A stretch of DNA of 64,000 nt from Viola odorata (GCA_963691705.1 OY829539.1:52116327-52180326), one strand, 5' to 3'; counted from the stretch's first letter, positions 50,901 through 63,244 are shown. The notes: generated by a model not told the origin, from the sequence alone. Numbers and translations are program-made.

Positions 50901-51733
50901 ATGCCATCAAGAGTGGACATTGGTGTGCCACAGCACTGTATGTTCAAATCTCGTGCTTCCTATTTACTTTCTGATGGGGTTCCAGTGTCATTTTTATTTT
51001 ATCATTCCTTGGTTTGAAACTCTATTTCCCATTATAAAGGGGCACTGTAGAAGTAGGACAAGTCTATTAATTTGAAACTGGTTGGGCTTTTCAAACCGTA
51101 GTAGTTGCTGAGCATTTTGGGAAGCAGAACCAATTTCATGAAGAAATTTGCTGAATTGGTTACTTCTTGTAGCTATAAATCCTTTCTGATTTCCATCCTG
51201 TCTTGCAGGTTCAGGATGTGATAGAGCATTTTGTGGCGCTTATTGGCATGCACAAGGGGTTAACAGAAGTGACACTCACTCCATGTGTAGTTTTGAGACC
51301 TTCAAATCTGTATGTGACCCTACTTTATTTTCTTCTTTATATCTGTCTTGTATTTTTCCTAGGGTTTGCCATTCCTGCACTGCGATCATGTAAGCAACTC
51401 TACATGGGTGCTTTTCAGATCTCAGAACGCACCATTTCTAGGATTCCATTTTTGGCACATGAAAAAAATCGGCATGAACAAGATGTATGGATTTCTCCAT
51501 TTCTGAACATTAAATTAATAGTATTCGTTTGCTTGTTGAAGCTTGATAAGACCCTTCTTTTCTCTCTTTCCTTCAAGCTCACTGAGAGGTGTATCAGACA
51601 GATGGGAAGAACATTGCAGGATGTTATCTCAGAATGGATTGTGAAGTTGAACAACAGAGAAATTGGTGTGTTGGCTAATTCTTACCTTATGTTCATTCAG
51701 CAGTCAAGAAAGTTTATTAGGTTCTTAAGTTAA
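44962..51733 (+). CDS. CHFR: CHFR-like FHA/RING E3 ubiquitin ligase, C-terminus shortened
   Basis: CHFR-type E3 ligases combine an FHA domain, a RING finger and a Cys-rich tail. Exons: 44962-45052, 46392-46539, 47198-47295, 47993-48054, 48150-48241, 48331-48454, 48857-48943, 49520-49613, 50830-50937, 51209-51309, 51419-51484, 51578-51665, all phase-consistent (386 codons). The Ser/Pro-rich N terminus leads to an FHA-like region (exons 2-4). The RING is CSICLNVW, CLHNFCNGC, CPHCR (exons 5-6). Zinc-binding CPQCG, CQHCGG and CSGCDRAFCGAYWHAQG lie in exons 8-10. After LNNREI the family normally continues about 80 residues (a CNDCYDKL-type segment), which is not found in the window. Reading on without splicing ends at 51733 after about 22 more codons. 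The stop is therefore uncertain. The gene may be truncated or partly functional. Confidence 0.85.
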
Positions 51734-51864
51734 TTGCACATACATTCCTGCTATCTCTGTTAATTGCAAAACTGATTCACCTTGGTCTAGCATGCATCCT
51801 TAGGTGGAAATAATATTCCAAACAGTTTACAACACACCTGCTGCTTCTTGGTTCTTGTAATTGT

Positions 51865-53221
51865 TTATGCTATGTTAAGGTAGCATTCTGAAAAAGGCAA
51901 TCTTTGTCTTTTGTACCATAGAAGTGGAATGCCGTTGCATGGTTTAAAGCAAACAATGTGCTGTTTTGCTATTTCAGTGAGCCTTACCCATTTTTTGCTT
52001 CGAACAACATCTCTGTTTCCCCAAGATGAAGAGGCAAGAACTGATAAGACCCATCTAAACATGGAAGAAGAATGCTGTATTGTTTTGTCCACAAAGAATT
52101 CACAGCATCCAAATATCCATATAATTGTTGCCACCACCAATCACAGCTTCCGTAGCAGAGTGTACCAAACATAACCTACCCTTTAATCCAATAAACGAAA
52201 CTCCAGGACCGACAGAAAGTTCCGGTTGCTGTTCCGGCCACTTGATTGTCAAGAATCTCTCCGTCTCCAAATCCAATGAGAGTATCTGTTCCGGTTTGCC
52301 ACGTCGTAGACTTGATCCACCAATAAACCGCTCCATCGGTATTTGTTACCAGCGCCAACTGAGACCATCTCCATGGCGGTGACCCAAAGATGCTCGCACC
52401 ACCAATGCTCTTCCAGGAATAACGATGATCTCTAATACATTCCCCATCATCATCACTTTTAATATAAAGTAAGTAACAATACCATTCAGACTTCCTGTCT
52501 ACATCAAGGAATGTATGGAACACATCAACCAACCTATAAGTATTTCTTGAGGGCATAAATGTAAGCGAAAAATAGAACCTGTGTTTCAGACAATATGGGT
52601 TCCTGGGGATCGGCAACCTGACAATCTGATGGGTGCTGGGGTTGCATACAAAAAAGTCCGCCATGTGTCTTCTAAATAAACAAACCAAATCATGACCCGA
52701 GGAGACAGTTGAAATCACCATACCTCTCATTGAAACTCGGTGCGAATTCATGAGAGACCTCACCGTCGTAGCTGTCCGCGATCAAGTGGTGAGTAATTTC
52801 TTGAGCTGAAGCATCCCTATAATTGTTGGGTTCAGAGCAATAATGGTCCCCGATTTCCGTACATGCCTGGCAGTGGCAGCAGGCAGAGAACCAAATAGGG
52901 TTTGATTGTGGCAAGCGGCAGTAGAACAGTAAGAGCGGGTGGTTTTGGGATTGACGAAGACGGTAAGATTGAATGAATCGAGGGTCAAAGATGAGATTGT
53001 ACCATGCTCTGGCAAACGCACCTGAAGCGGCAAAGAGACTTGGAGGGAAGATTTGGCAGGATGTCTGTGACCATGTCACGGGGGGCAAGAACAGGTTTAG
53101 TGCTGATCTCCTTCTTCTCCTCCTTCCTCTTTGTCTGATTGTGTAATTGGGCAGATCTGGTGTCATCCCCTTTCTTGTTTTTTGGATTTGAGGTGAAGCT
53201 ACAGAGTGAGGAAAAAGACAT
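51865..53221 (-). pseudogene. F-box protein pseudogene (F-box associated type)
   Basis: Starting at 53221 the minus strand gives MSFSSLCSF and then an F-box core DMVTDILPNLPSKSLCRF and RCVCQS. The frame then breaks: the expected W-Y-N-L-I and DPRFIQSYRLRQ continue in another frame. Further pieces typical of F-box-associated domains follow: HDLVCLFRRHMADFFVCNPS, THQIVRLPIPRNPY, SWKSIGG. A later break moves to VSFIGLKGRLCLVHSATEAV. At least three frameshifts are needed and no splice sites explain them. Such proteins are substrate receptors of SCF ubiquitin ligases; this copy is dead. It converges on the CHFR-like gene. Confidence 0.8.
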
Positions 53222-53229
53222 GGTTGGTA

Positions 53230-53658
53230 TGGTGATGTTCAGTTGCTGGTCAATCGTTGCCTACCCACTCAGTGATTACCAAGTGAGAGTAGTATTAATT
53301 AAGTAAGTGGGGATCAAAGTTGAGCAGCACGTGATTCGCAAGAAGAATCTGTAACCAAGGAAGCAGCAGATAAACTGGAAACCAGATTGAAACACACTTG
53401 CTTCATAAACCTTACACAAGCTTACTCCTACAGCAAGAGCGGCCCTTATCTAGTTTTATTTATTCAGGAGAAATTCTTTTCTTCTTCCCACAAGCGCTGC
53501 TCTTACTCGTACCGTCGCGCACATCTTTACGCCCGGTCATCACTCACGGCAATAAAGACTGGTCATCTTTGGCCCCTTTGTATTGGTGAACCCTTCTTGA
53601 CTTCCTATTTTATTTTGGTTGTAGAGGAATAATGTGGGTTTCCAGGTGATGACCAATT
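53230..53658. other. Spacer between the F-box pseudogene and the hAT element
   Basis: It would contain the old F-box promoter. No gene or RNA was recognised. Confidence 0.35.
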
Positions 53659-54767
53659 GGTAAGTCTAGGGGTGGCCAGTCGGGATTCCCGAAATTCCGA
53701 GACCCGAACAAGAAATTATCGGAAATTCCGATTTTTATTTTTCCAATCCCGACCCGAAATGCTAAATTACGTACCCGACTCCCGACTTTCCAAATTACAA
53801 TTTCGGAAATCTTCGGATTTCCGAAATTTCCAAAATTTCCGAATGCAAATCAATTTACATCATAAATTCCAGTTTTCCAGCAATTTTTCAATAATTGTTC
53901 CAATAAATTTGTCCAACAAACACAACATCCATCTCAAAGCTGTCAATTTTTCAACAAATTCAAGTCTAGATCAATCAACAACAATAATAAAGCAATCAAG
54001 TCTGGTTAACCAAGCATCAAATAGATTACACCCTTCTTCTCCACTGAATTTCTTCTCCACTGAATTTCTTTTCTCCAATAGATTACAAAATACAGACTAA
54101 ATCCAATGAAATAAGGAATACAAGAAATAATTAACATGAAAAAGAAGAGAAAGAAACAGAAGGAAGGAAGTACCTTGATGAGACGAGCTTGTTCAGTCGG
54201 TCGATTGAGGAAGATGATGGTATTTTACGGTTCGATCGATGGAGGAAGACGATGGAAAGCAATGACGTTTTATGGGTTCGGTACGGTTAATGGAGTTGAG
54301 GAAGAAGATGATGGTGTTTTACTGTTCGGTCGATGGATCCATGGAGGTGAGGTGAGGAAGAAGACGATTGATGGGTGTAGAGGGAGTCTGGGAGATGAGA
54401 GAAAGCGATGCTGCGTTAGGAACTTAGGGTTAGCACCCGTTTGGGGTTACGGTTGCGTTTGCAGAAGCTCTATTGAAACCCAAAAGCTGAGGCAATGGTG
54501 TTTGGTAAGGGAGCTTTGGAATAGAGCTTTTCAAAAGCTCTATTAAATCCTTCACAAATTTCCTGCTGCAGCCACTGGTGAAAAGAGTACCAGTGACAGA
54601 AGCTGGAACTCAGCTTCTCGCGAAGCTGAGTATAATTACTCACTTGGACAAAAAAGTGAGACTGGGTTCATTTTATTTACAGATATACCAACTATAAAAT
54701 ACTATCTAACTCCTCAACACTCACTCATTTCACACAGATTTTACAAACCCTACAATTCTCCATTAGC

Positions 54768-55040
54768 CTCCTCCCACCTTGCCTCCAAACTCTCCCTCCT
54801 TCACTGCCACCGCAAGCCCTAGCCACTGCCACCGCCACCGCTAGAGCCACCGCCACCACCAGATCCACCGTCACCGCTAGATCCACCGCGACCGCCACCT
54901 TGACTGCTAACCCGACGCTTCAGCCCTCCTCCCTCCTTGCCTCCAAACTCTCCCTCCTTCACACCGCAAGCCTTAGCCACTGCCACCGCCACCGCCAGAT
55001 CCACCGCCACCGGTAGAGCCACCGCGACCGTCAGATCCAC
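54768..55040 (+). repeat. GC-rich trinucleotide stretch with internal duplication
   Basis: CCTCCAAACTCTCCCTCCTT and the following GCCACTGCCACCGCCACCG occur twice, about 170 bp apart, in the 5' region of the Harbinger element. The (CCACCG)-type runs give only low-complexity peptides on either strand. It is probably leader DNA. Confidence 0.8.
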
Positions 55041-56678
55041 TGCAAACCCGACATAGCTTCTTCTCCTCCTCCCTCCTCAGCAGCCACCGCCACCGCTATA
55101 AGGTTGGTCCTCCTCCCTCCTTGTGTTTTCGAAGAAATCGTATGGGTGTTTCATAGTTTTGAAATTAAAATGCTGTTGAAATTGTTTATGGGTATTGTTG
55201 CTGAATCGATTGGGTGTTGAAGAAATGCTGAATTTTGAGACATGAAAAAAGCACTACCCAATAAAACATTTAGATCTTCGGAGGCGAGTGAACCAGTTTT
55301 TTAATTTATTTTATACTACTGCTTATGAATCCATGAAATCAAATCCTAAGGAATCTTGGCTCTTTTATACCCTAGATGTTAATTTTCAGGTTAGGATCTA
55401 ATTGATCGAGTTTAGTCAGAAATTAATTGGGGAGTCTATGAGGTGTTTGATGTTTGTCCACAACCATTCTCCTCTGGCCTACAAGATGCTTTTAATTTTA
55501 AGTTCATTATTTTTGTGCTGTTGATAGAGAAAATGTCCAGAAAAGCTTCAGCAGATGTCTAATAGTAGAAAAGAGAGAGGGAGAGTAAAAATAATGAATA
55601 AATGAGTTAAAATAGTGAATTATATACCCATTTTCTTGCTTTTTCTTTCTTTTTAAGAGGGGGAAATGATCTTTTATGCTATGCTATATTTGAACACTGA
55701 AGCCGTATACTTTTATTGCAGCCAGAAAATGTCTGAAAATGTTTATTTGACCTAGGGATGCCCATCAGATCAAACATAGAAAACTGGTAATCAAAACCCA
55801 AATAGTAACTAGGACGAGATTTTTTATTTCAAGTACCCTTCCTCATCCCACAATTTACAGAGATGCCTTTAATATGTTTTGCATCATTCATCCAACAAGT
55901 CCCATCCATCTTCCAGAAGCAGCTCTTTGCCATCATTAACCATGATTCTTTCATCTGAATGTCTACTTTTTAGTGATAGTAATTAATAAGATTAAGCAGT
56001 TTGAGGTTCATAGATATTGAAGGTCTCATGAATCGGATGTTGGCCTAAATTCTCGTTAATAGATGCGTTTAATTATACTGTTTTGTCTACCAGTGGGTAC
56101 AGTTGCTACACTACTATTTATTTTTAGCATATGGCAAATTGTTTGTTTAAACGTAGATGCATCATGATTTTTATTTATGCTTTACCAAACACCTACATTG
56201 AATTTGCTATGGTTTCATCAAATCACATGGGTCTTGTACCATTGGACCTTTGCACCATATTATTTTAATGCCTTTCTTTTTCAGCCCTTTAATTTGTTTT
56301 TTAATAATACTAAGTTATAGTAATTAATTAATGGGAATTAAGGCCAAGTTGCGTTTGATAGGGACCGAGTAGAGTAGGGCTCAATTATTAAAATTTATTT
56401 TTATAAGTAACGGAGTATAATTAAACAACAAAAAAGCTATCATTGTTTTAATAGTAGTTTGCATTCTTTTATTCATGAAATGTGCTCCAATTCCAGCTGA
56501 TGCTCACTAACATTAAAATTGTTTTGTTCTTTTTACCTTTGATAGGCATGAGCTTTTAACTGTATCTGCCCTGTTCTGTTTCTGCCCTGCCCTTATTGCT
56601 AAAGTTTTATGTTTGTTGTAGATGTAAAGCCAAGCACCTCGAGGTAGATTTCCGAAAGCTGTTTGGCACAAGGGTATA

Positions 56679-57669
56679 GTGTATACGTTCTGTGACATTT
56701 GCATTCGAGCTGTTGAGAAAATGTTCAGGCCACACACACATTTCAACAAACAAGGTTGGGAGTTTGTAGTCGCTGAGTTCCGCAAAGAAACAGGCTGCAA
56801 TTATGGGCAAAAACAACTGAAGAACAAATGGGATGCGTTGAAGAAAGATTATAAGTTATGGAAAGATTTGAAGCATAATGAGACTGGGTTAGGATGGGAT
56901 ACAGAAAAAAACACTATTGCTGCGGATAATACTTGGTGGGAAGACAAAATCAAGGTCAGTTTATCGTTCTTTCTATTGGTTTGCTTGTATAATATAATCG
57001 ATGTCTGATAGAATATTCTGAATCTCTTGAATTATGTAGGTTAACCCAAGTTTTGGAACTTTCAGAGTGGCTGGAATAGAACCTGAACTGGAAGAGAAGC
57101 TAGAATTGATGTTCTCCACCATTGTAGCCACCGGAGAGTATGCTATGGCTCCAGGAAGTTTTCATGTGAACGTTACCCCTGCGGAGGACCAACAAGATGG
57201 TGTTGAAGGCGTTGCTGATTCAACAGAGTGGAATCCTGACGAAGACAATCTAGAGGAGATTTTCGAGGGTGGGAATACTCAACCGAGGTTAGCAAATAAT
57301 AAGAGAAGAAATGTTGAAGTAGGGGGGAACAACAATTCTGGGAATGGTGCCAAGAGAGGGAGGAGGCAATCTGGGGGGGCAGCAATGTTCGCTAAGCACC
57401 TCGAAACCTTGGTTGCTGCGGTGGCCTCTAGGAGTTCAACGGTGAACTCTAGGGTTATCGAACCTGAAGTCCCTTCATTGAGAGCTGCTGTTGCTGACAT
57501 AAAAACTATACCAGGGATCGACATGAAGAGTGACCTGTTCATGTTTGCGACGGAATTTCTAGAAGCCAAAGCAAAGAGGGAGGTTTATTTTGAACTCGGA
57601 TCAGAGGAGAACAAGTTCAGCTGGCTCACGTATCATTTCACCCATAAAGGGCCATATAAGAGTATGTAG
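56679..57669 (+). CDS. Harbinger MYB/SANT-like DNA-binding protein
   Basis: Accessory protein of PIF/Harbinger transposons; it binds the transposon ends and brings in the transposase. Exons: 56679-56954 and 57040-57669 (GTCAGT donor, ATGTAG acceptor). The trihelix/MYB-like domain includes KQGWEFVVAEFRKETG, KQLKNKWDALKKDYKLWKDL and TWWEDKIK. A basic stretch (AKRGRRQSGG) may be a nuclear signal. The C-terminal part ends FSWLTYHFTHKGPYKSM. Open sequence continues upstream of the Met (RFPKAVWHKGIVYTFCDIC), so an upstream start or exon is likely; the true start is unresolved. It lies 1 kb before the transposase gene in the same orientation. Confidence 0.8.
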
Positions 57670-58703
57670 GGCATGTTTAGTAGTGAATTATCATTGGTAG
57701 TGTATTTGTTATCATGTATGAGATGGTTGAATAATTGCGGAAAGGAAGACACTTTTAGTTTCATGATTTGAGGATTTAAGGATGCTTTGAGGATTTAAGG
57801 ATGCATCGAAGAATTCTTTTTATTTGTGTTGTGTTCTCTGTATATTTTTAAACATAGCACTGGATCTGTATGATGCAGAATTTCTTTTAATTGGGACAAC
57901 AAACATTTATCATCCATGGTCAAACATTTGCATGCACAGCCTGTATTTTTGTTGTATTGTGGAGGCAAAACTATACAAACAAGCTGTTAGATTCCTCCCA
58001 GTTGTTTGATGCCTTCAACCTCATACGGAATAAGATTCCAAACTTAATTAATTATTTCCTCTTGACACCTACCACATGCCTTCGTATTAATTGTTGTTTA
58101 CCCTTGACCATTTCCACATGCCAAACCCCTTTAAACATAGCACATGACTGAGGACAGTGTAAGGTTTTTATTTCCTGAAGCCAAACCTTGTTCTTTACCC
58201 TAAACAACGAACGCGGCACACGAAGGTATTTCTTTCTCTCTTCTTCTTGTTAATTAATTGTTGTTTGCATCTATTTAATTTGATTCTGGGAAGGTAATAA
58301 TCTATTTCTAGCATTACATTTTATTTTTATTTTTAATAATTCAAGCTTAGTTATTTAGGCAAATTGAATATTTTGTTTCTTAATTTGTCCTTTATTCTAG
58401 TATTTTTAAAAATCTGAATTGTTCAATCTACCTTAATTAACCATTTATTACAAAAGTACATTTTTCTCGTTCTACATAGCAAAAAGTCTCTAATAAATGA
58501 TTTAATTAAGAATTTATATAAATTGTAGAAGTTAATTGCGTTTCGGTCTTTCTTTCTTATCCAAAAGCAACCACAACAAATCTGGTAAGTTTTATTATTA
58601 TTTCTCTAAGTAATTAGAGAAAACTGTATTTCCTGAATTGACTAATCTCTTACCACGCAGGCTAAAAATCTGATTCTGGGAAGCTAGTAATTGTCTTCCA
58701 TAG

Positions 58704-60099
58704 ATGGATGAAGAACGTGAAGTGTTTGAAGAAGAAGACTATTGGGATTTAGTTGCTGTTACGACTCACGGTTTTTGTTCATATTATAGTCAGTACTTAT
58801 ATAAAGAACCGTGTATGACCTCATACCAAACGGGAATGAAATGGTTGATTGAGGTGTTGTCTGGTAGGGAATTACGCTCTGTAAATATGTTCAGGATGGA
58901 TAAGGATACATTACTAGAGCTAACGAGTACATTACTGTCAGATTATAAGTTGGAGTCGTCACGAAGAATGTCCGCTCTTGAGAAAGTTTGTCTCTTCTTA
59001 TATACTATCGCCTTAGGTGCTTCAAATAGACACGTTTGTGAACGATTCCAACACTCTGGTGAAACGGTTAGTAGAATTTTTAATGAAGTATTAAATGCTG
59101 TGTGTTTATTATCAGAGCACATCATTCGTCCTGGTTGTTTCAGAAGTATCCCGACAGAAATACTTAATGATACAAGATATATGCCACATTTTAAGGTATG
59201 GTAGAATAATTTTATCATTAAAATTTTACTTTTACATATTTGTTATGCATATGTAATACGACTAAGAATTGATTAAAATTTATTTTAGGATTGTATTGGC
59301 GCCATAGACGGAACACATGTATATGCTTGTGTAGCTCGAGAAGATCAAATTAGATACATTGGCAAAAAAGGCATCCCCACTCAAAATGTCATGGCAGTAT
59401 GTAGTTTTGATATGCAATTCATTTTTGCCTGCGCTGGATGGGAAGGCACGGCCCATGATACTCGCATTTTCAATTCTGTACTCAACAATGCAGAATGGAA
59501 ATTCCCTATACCACCTCCAGGTTAACGAAATTCCTTTCATTGCTTCATATTCTTCATTTTTTGGTTTTGACATTTGCGATTACGTTAATTTTGTCCTGAA
59601 ATTAGGTAAGTATTACGTGGTAGATGCTGGATATCCTGACGTTTATGGGTATTTGAAACCTTACAAGAGTACAAGGTATCACTTACCTGATTTTCAACAA
59701 GGGCAACCACCAAGGGGTCGTAAGGAAATCTTTAATCGGGCTCATTCTTCATTACGATGTTGTATAGAACGAACTTTTGGAGTCTGGAAGAGAAGGTGGA
59801 AAATATTACGTGACATGCCTTCGTATCCGTTTCCAACGCAAGTTAAGATTGTAATCGCTTCTATGGCTTTGCACAATTTTATACGAAGAAAATCTCTTAA
59901 TGATCCGGCTTTTACAAAAATGGATGGGAATCCAGATTATGTGCCAAGAGACATTTTCCCGGATACAGATGGAGTTTCACAAGACATTTTCCCGGATATG
60001 GGTGACGAAAGTATGCAGAGTGAAGGCAATAATAGTGGAATGTTACCTATGTCTGTAGTTCGCAACTCAATAACTGATAGCTTAATGATGAATAGGTAA
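58704..60099 (+). CDS. PIF/Harbinger DDE transposase
   Basis: Nuclease-type transposase (DDE_4 / HARBI1-like) that cuts and joins the element at TTA sites. Exons: 58704-59195, 59289-59520, 59606-60099. The sum is 1218 nt, 405 aa, with no stop or frameshift. Motifs: an N-terminal helix-turn-helix-like region (ALGASNRHVCERFQHSGETV), first Asp in IGAIDGTHVYA, conserved GWEGTAHDTRIF, second Asp in YYVVDAGYPDVYGYL, and Glu in RCCIERTFGVWKRRWKIL. All expected catalytic acids are present, so activity is possible. Near the C terminus an RDIFPDTDGV / QDIFPDMGDE pair is repeated. Introns at these places occur in other plant relatives, but this is from memory. Confidence 0.92.
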
Positions 60100-60400
60100 T
60101 AGTGATTTATATATGTAAAACTTTAATATAATGTTCCATATTTAATACCTTTTTCCTTCTACTAATAAACTTTTTAATATTGTTATAAATAAAATGTTGA
60201 TTTTTTTGTTTAGAAAAAAATTGATTTAAATAATGTAAATAAATAATATTAAAAATGACTGATGCCTTTAAAAAATATTATTGATGTATTCGCATAAAAA
60301 ACTAACTCAACAGGTAATAGATTAATGATGAATAGATAATTGTGATTTTATATATGTAAAATTTTAAAATAGTGCTCAATATTTAACTTTATTTGTTAAA
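60094..60400 (+). repeat. Duplicated AT-rich 3' tail of the Harbinger transposase
   Basis: ATGATGAATAG followed by GTGATTTATATATGTAAAA occurs at about 60086 and again near 60325. A local duplication just after the stop codon. Confidence 0.65.
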
Positions 60401-61123
60401 ATGTTAATTATTTGTTTAAAAAAAATAGATTGATTTAAATAATCTATATATATACTAAAAAATATTAATTTTAATGCTTGAAACAAATTGTGTCCTTTAT
60501 AGTTAAAAGTTTAAAATTGCATATTTTAGAAAATTATAGTTAAATTATTTGTTTAGAAAAAAATATTAAATTAAATAATGTAAATAAAAAACACTAAAAA
60601 TGACTGATGCCCTTTATAGTCATTTTACACTCAAACCATAGTTCTGAAAGCAGTGTTTACCAAACACCAAAAACAACTTCTCGTTTCCCACAGTACTTTT
60701 AAAAAATGTTTACCAAACAGCATACTAGCTTTTCCAGAAGTTCTTTTACCACAGCACTTTTCCCACCACAACCGGAACGCCAAACAGACCCTTAGTCACT
60801 TAGGAAAAAGGGTGCAAAATAACAGCAGTGGGCTGGGTCGGCTGGCTAATAAATTAATAATAGCCTATATGTTAGTATTTCCTAAGTTCGGGTTTTCGGG
60901 GTACCCGAACTTTGGAAAATCATTCCCGACCCGACCCCGATATTTATTTCGCGTATCGCTTTTCGATACCCGAATTTTCGAGACCCGAAAATTTGTTTCT
61001 GAAATTTCCGAAATTTGAAAAGATCGGGTCGGAAAAATCGGAATTTCGGGTCTCGGAATTTTTGGCCAGCCCTAGGTAAGTCCATGATATTTTGATTTAG
61101 TTAAATATAACATATCCAATTGA

Positions 61124-62456
61124 AGGGTTTTGGCACCACGAGATCTCTGACGTTATTATTTTCATTTTAATTTGTTCCTAACGGCGATTTTTGTTCATTT
61201 CAATCCCTAATATTATATCCGTTAGTCGCCCAAAATCCCTATTGTCATAACAGAGTCTAACTGTCGTTATCTTCAATATTTTAATATTAAATTCGTTAAA
61301 GTATCTGACGACTGAGACCCACAACTCAAATTTTTCTGATTTCTTATTTTCTTATTATCTAAAAAAAATATTTTTCTTAATTAGTTATTTTATTTTTATG
61401 AAAATAAACTAATAAAACTTAACTTAAAAAAAACCTAGAAATTAATAAACTAATAAAACTTAATTTTTAAAAAAAAACCTAAAAATTAGAAAATAAAAAT
61501 AAAAATCTGGTTTGTTTGCACCCAAAAAAAATAAAAATCCATTCTTTCTGCATCAACGGAATCATCTTCATCGTCGATCATCTACCACCATCACCACCAC
61601 GGCACCACCTCTCCTCTACTTTCACCAGCCACCACCGCCTCTCCTCCGCCCTATTTTTATCACCATCTATTCATCCTTGGCTCCAGCCGCGCCACACACC
61701 GCACCTCACAACCGCCACTGCCAGCCAAACTTAAACCAACAAACATCAAATTAAACCTCCACCGAACCTCCTCCTCAATCAGCCGAAACAAACACTAGAC
61801 TTTGATCCACCACACAGTGTCTCCGCCAAAACCCAATCGCCCCCCTCAACCAATCCAAACCAAAAAAGAAAGGAAAAGAGAATAAAGGTTGGTGCGGTTG
61901 TGATGGGGTGGATAGCAATGGAGCGGCCGAAGGTGGTCGGCAGTGGGTGATTGTGGTTGTGGTGTTTGATTCGGGTTTTGGCCGGCGGTTTGGCTGGAGG
62001 ATTTGGGTTGGTTTTCGGTAGTTGGTCGGAGTATTAAATTTATTTACAAGAAGATTGAATTGGGTGATTCGGTTGATTGGCCGGAAGATTTGGATTGGAT
62101 TAATTAATTGCAGGGTTGAAATGGGAATTAATTTTACAGCGGATTGAAATGTAAAATTAGAAAACAAGTGGGTCCCGCTTTTAATAATCTATTCTTTTCG
62201 GGTTTTTTAATTTCAGTTTTATTAATTCATTTTTTAAAAACAAAATAATTAATTACTAAACCTATTTATTTAGATAATAAGAAGGAGTCGGATTGGAGCC
62301 TAGCGTCAGACACTTTTTTCAGAAAAAATACTAATATATTACGACCGTATTGGCGACTAACGGATATAACGTTAAAAATTGAAATGAACAAAAGTCGTCG
62401 TTACGGATCAATTAAAATGAAAATAATAATGTTAGGGACGGTGGTGCCAAAACCCT
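61124..62456. mobile_element. Long-TIR non-autonomous DNA transposon (MULE-like), 1333 bp
   Basis: The ends begin AGGGTTTTGGCACCAC and are inverted over more than 100 bp with moderate divergence, including ATTATTTTCATTTTAATT and TTATATCCGTTAGTCGCC. The flanking duplication is CCAATTGA (61116-61123 and 62457-62464), or 9 bp TCCAATTGA depending on how the end base is assigned. Long TIRs with an 8-9 bp duplication suggest a Mutator-like element. The interior has His/Pro-rich low-complexity readings and no transposase. Confidence 0.8.
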
Positions 62457-62464
62457 CCAATTGA

Positions 62465-63240
62465 ATGGTGAAAGAAACTAATTAAATGGAGAAAATGATG
62501 TTATAATTTAGATGAATTCTCATCGTTTTTTTACCCAGATTGAAGAAACTGGTGTTCTCAAGTCGTAGAAATTTTGGTAATTGAATAGGGATAAAACAGC
62601 TGTGGCTAGAGGATAAAGAAGAAAGGGATTTGTGTTTTTTTAGTTTTCCAGAAATGGTAACGTCCGAGACAGGAGGTAGGTTGTATACGTATCCTATTAA
62701 CTATTAAGTGCCCAGAAATTGTATAAGTGTCGGTAGATAATAGTGTCAAAACAACTGATAAGAGACACGAGTATCTATGTTTCATAGATTAGCAACCAAT
62801 AATCCGGGGCCATTCGGCCGTGACCATCTAAATTGTAACGGGTCTAATAGCAAAGGTTACACCTCATTGTCAAAAGTGAATTAAAGTTAATTAGCAGTAA
62901 TATTAGTATTTATTTGATTAATTATATCCTTGCTGTATTTCCAAATTTCTCTCTTTTGCTCTTAATTTAGAACAGATTTATTTATTTAATTATTTATTAG
63001 AATATCATATATATGATATTAAAATCAAGAAGATCCAATCTTGACACATAAGATTAACACTCAAATTTAAATAATTATTACAAACTATGCTTAGCTAGCT
63101 AATAGCTAGTATTAGCCAGCCAGCGACTAGTTAAACATACAAGAAAGAGCTAGTACCCTTAAATATTTTATTAAAAATTGCAATGCATGAAAGCATGCAA
63201 CATTAGGTAGTAGGACACGCCGGTAAGGTTTGTAGACAAA
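62465..63240. other. Gene-free spacer downstream of the defensin gene
   Basis: No open frame of note. It includes the 3' flank of the defensin and AT-rich sequence around 62880-63060. Nothing else was recognised. Confidence 0.4.
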
Positions 63241-63244
63241 TTAA

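Larger units (their letters stand above)
54433..60791 (+). mobile_element. Intact-looking PIF/Harbinger transposon, 6359 bp
   Basis: The left end is GCACCCGTTTGGGGTTACGG; the right end, read inward, is GGGTCTGTTTGGCGTTCCGG. Both are flanked by TTA (54430-54432 and 60792-60794). It carries both genes expected of an autonomous PIF/Harbinger: a MYB/SANT-like DNA-binding protein (56679-57669) and a DDE transposase (58704-60099), each with open spliced frames. The 5' region contains a duplicated Pro/Ser-type GC-rich stretch. It is inserted within the hAT element 53667-61074. Confidence 0.88.
53667..61074. mobile_element. hAT element (about 1.05 kb) split by a nested Harbinger
   Basis: The left end is TAGGGGTGGCCAGTCGGG; the right end, read inward, is TAGGGCTGGCCAAAAATTCC. 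The 8 bp target duplication GGTAAGTC is perfect (53659-53666 and 61075-61082). The subterminal regions are full of CCGAAATTCCGA and GACCCGA words. Subtracting the nested 6359 bp Harbinger and one TTA leaves about 1046 bp with no transposase. Non-autonomous hAT. Confidence 0.85.

Noticed and set aside
54819..55040. Gly/Ser-rich minus-strand protein
   Set aside because: A trinucleotide-repeat reading in the Harbinger 5' region, with no domain and no splice support.
61512..62167. His/Pro/Ser-rich open frames in the long-TIR element
   Set aside because: Low-complexity on both strands and without motifs; captured coding sequence cannot be supported.
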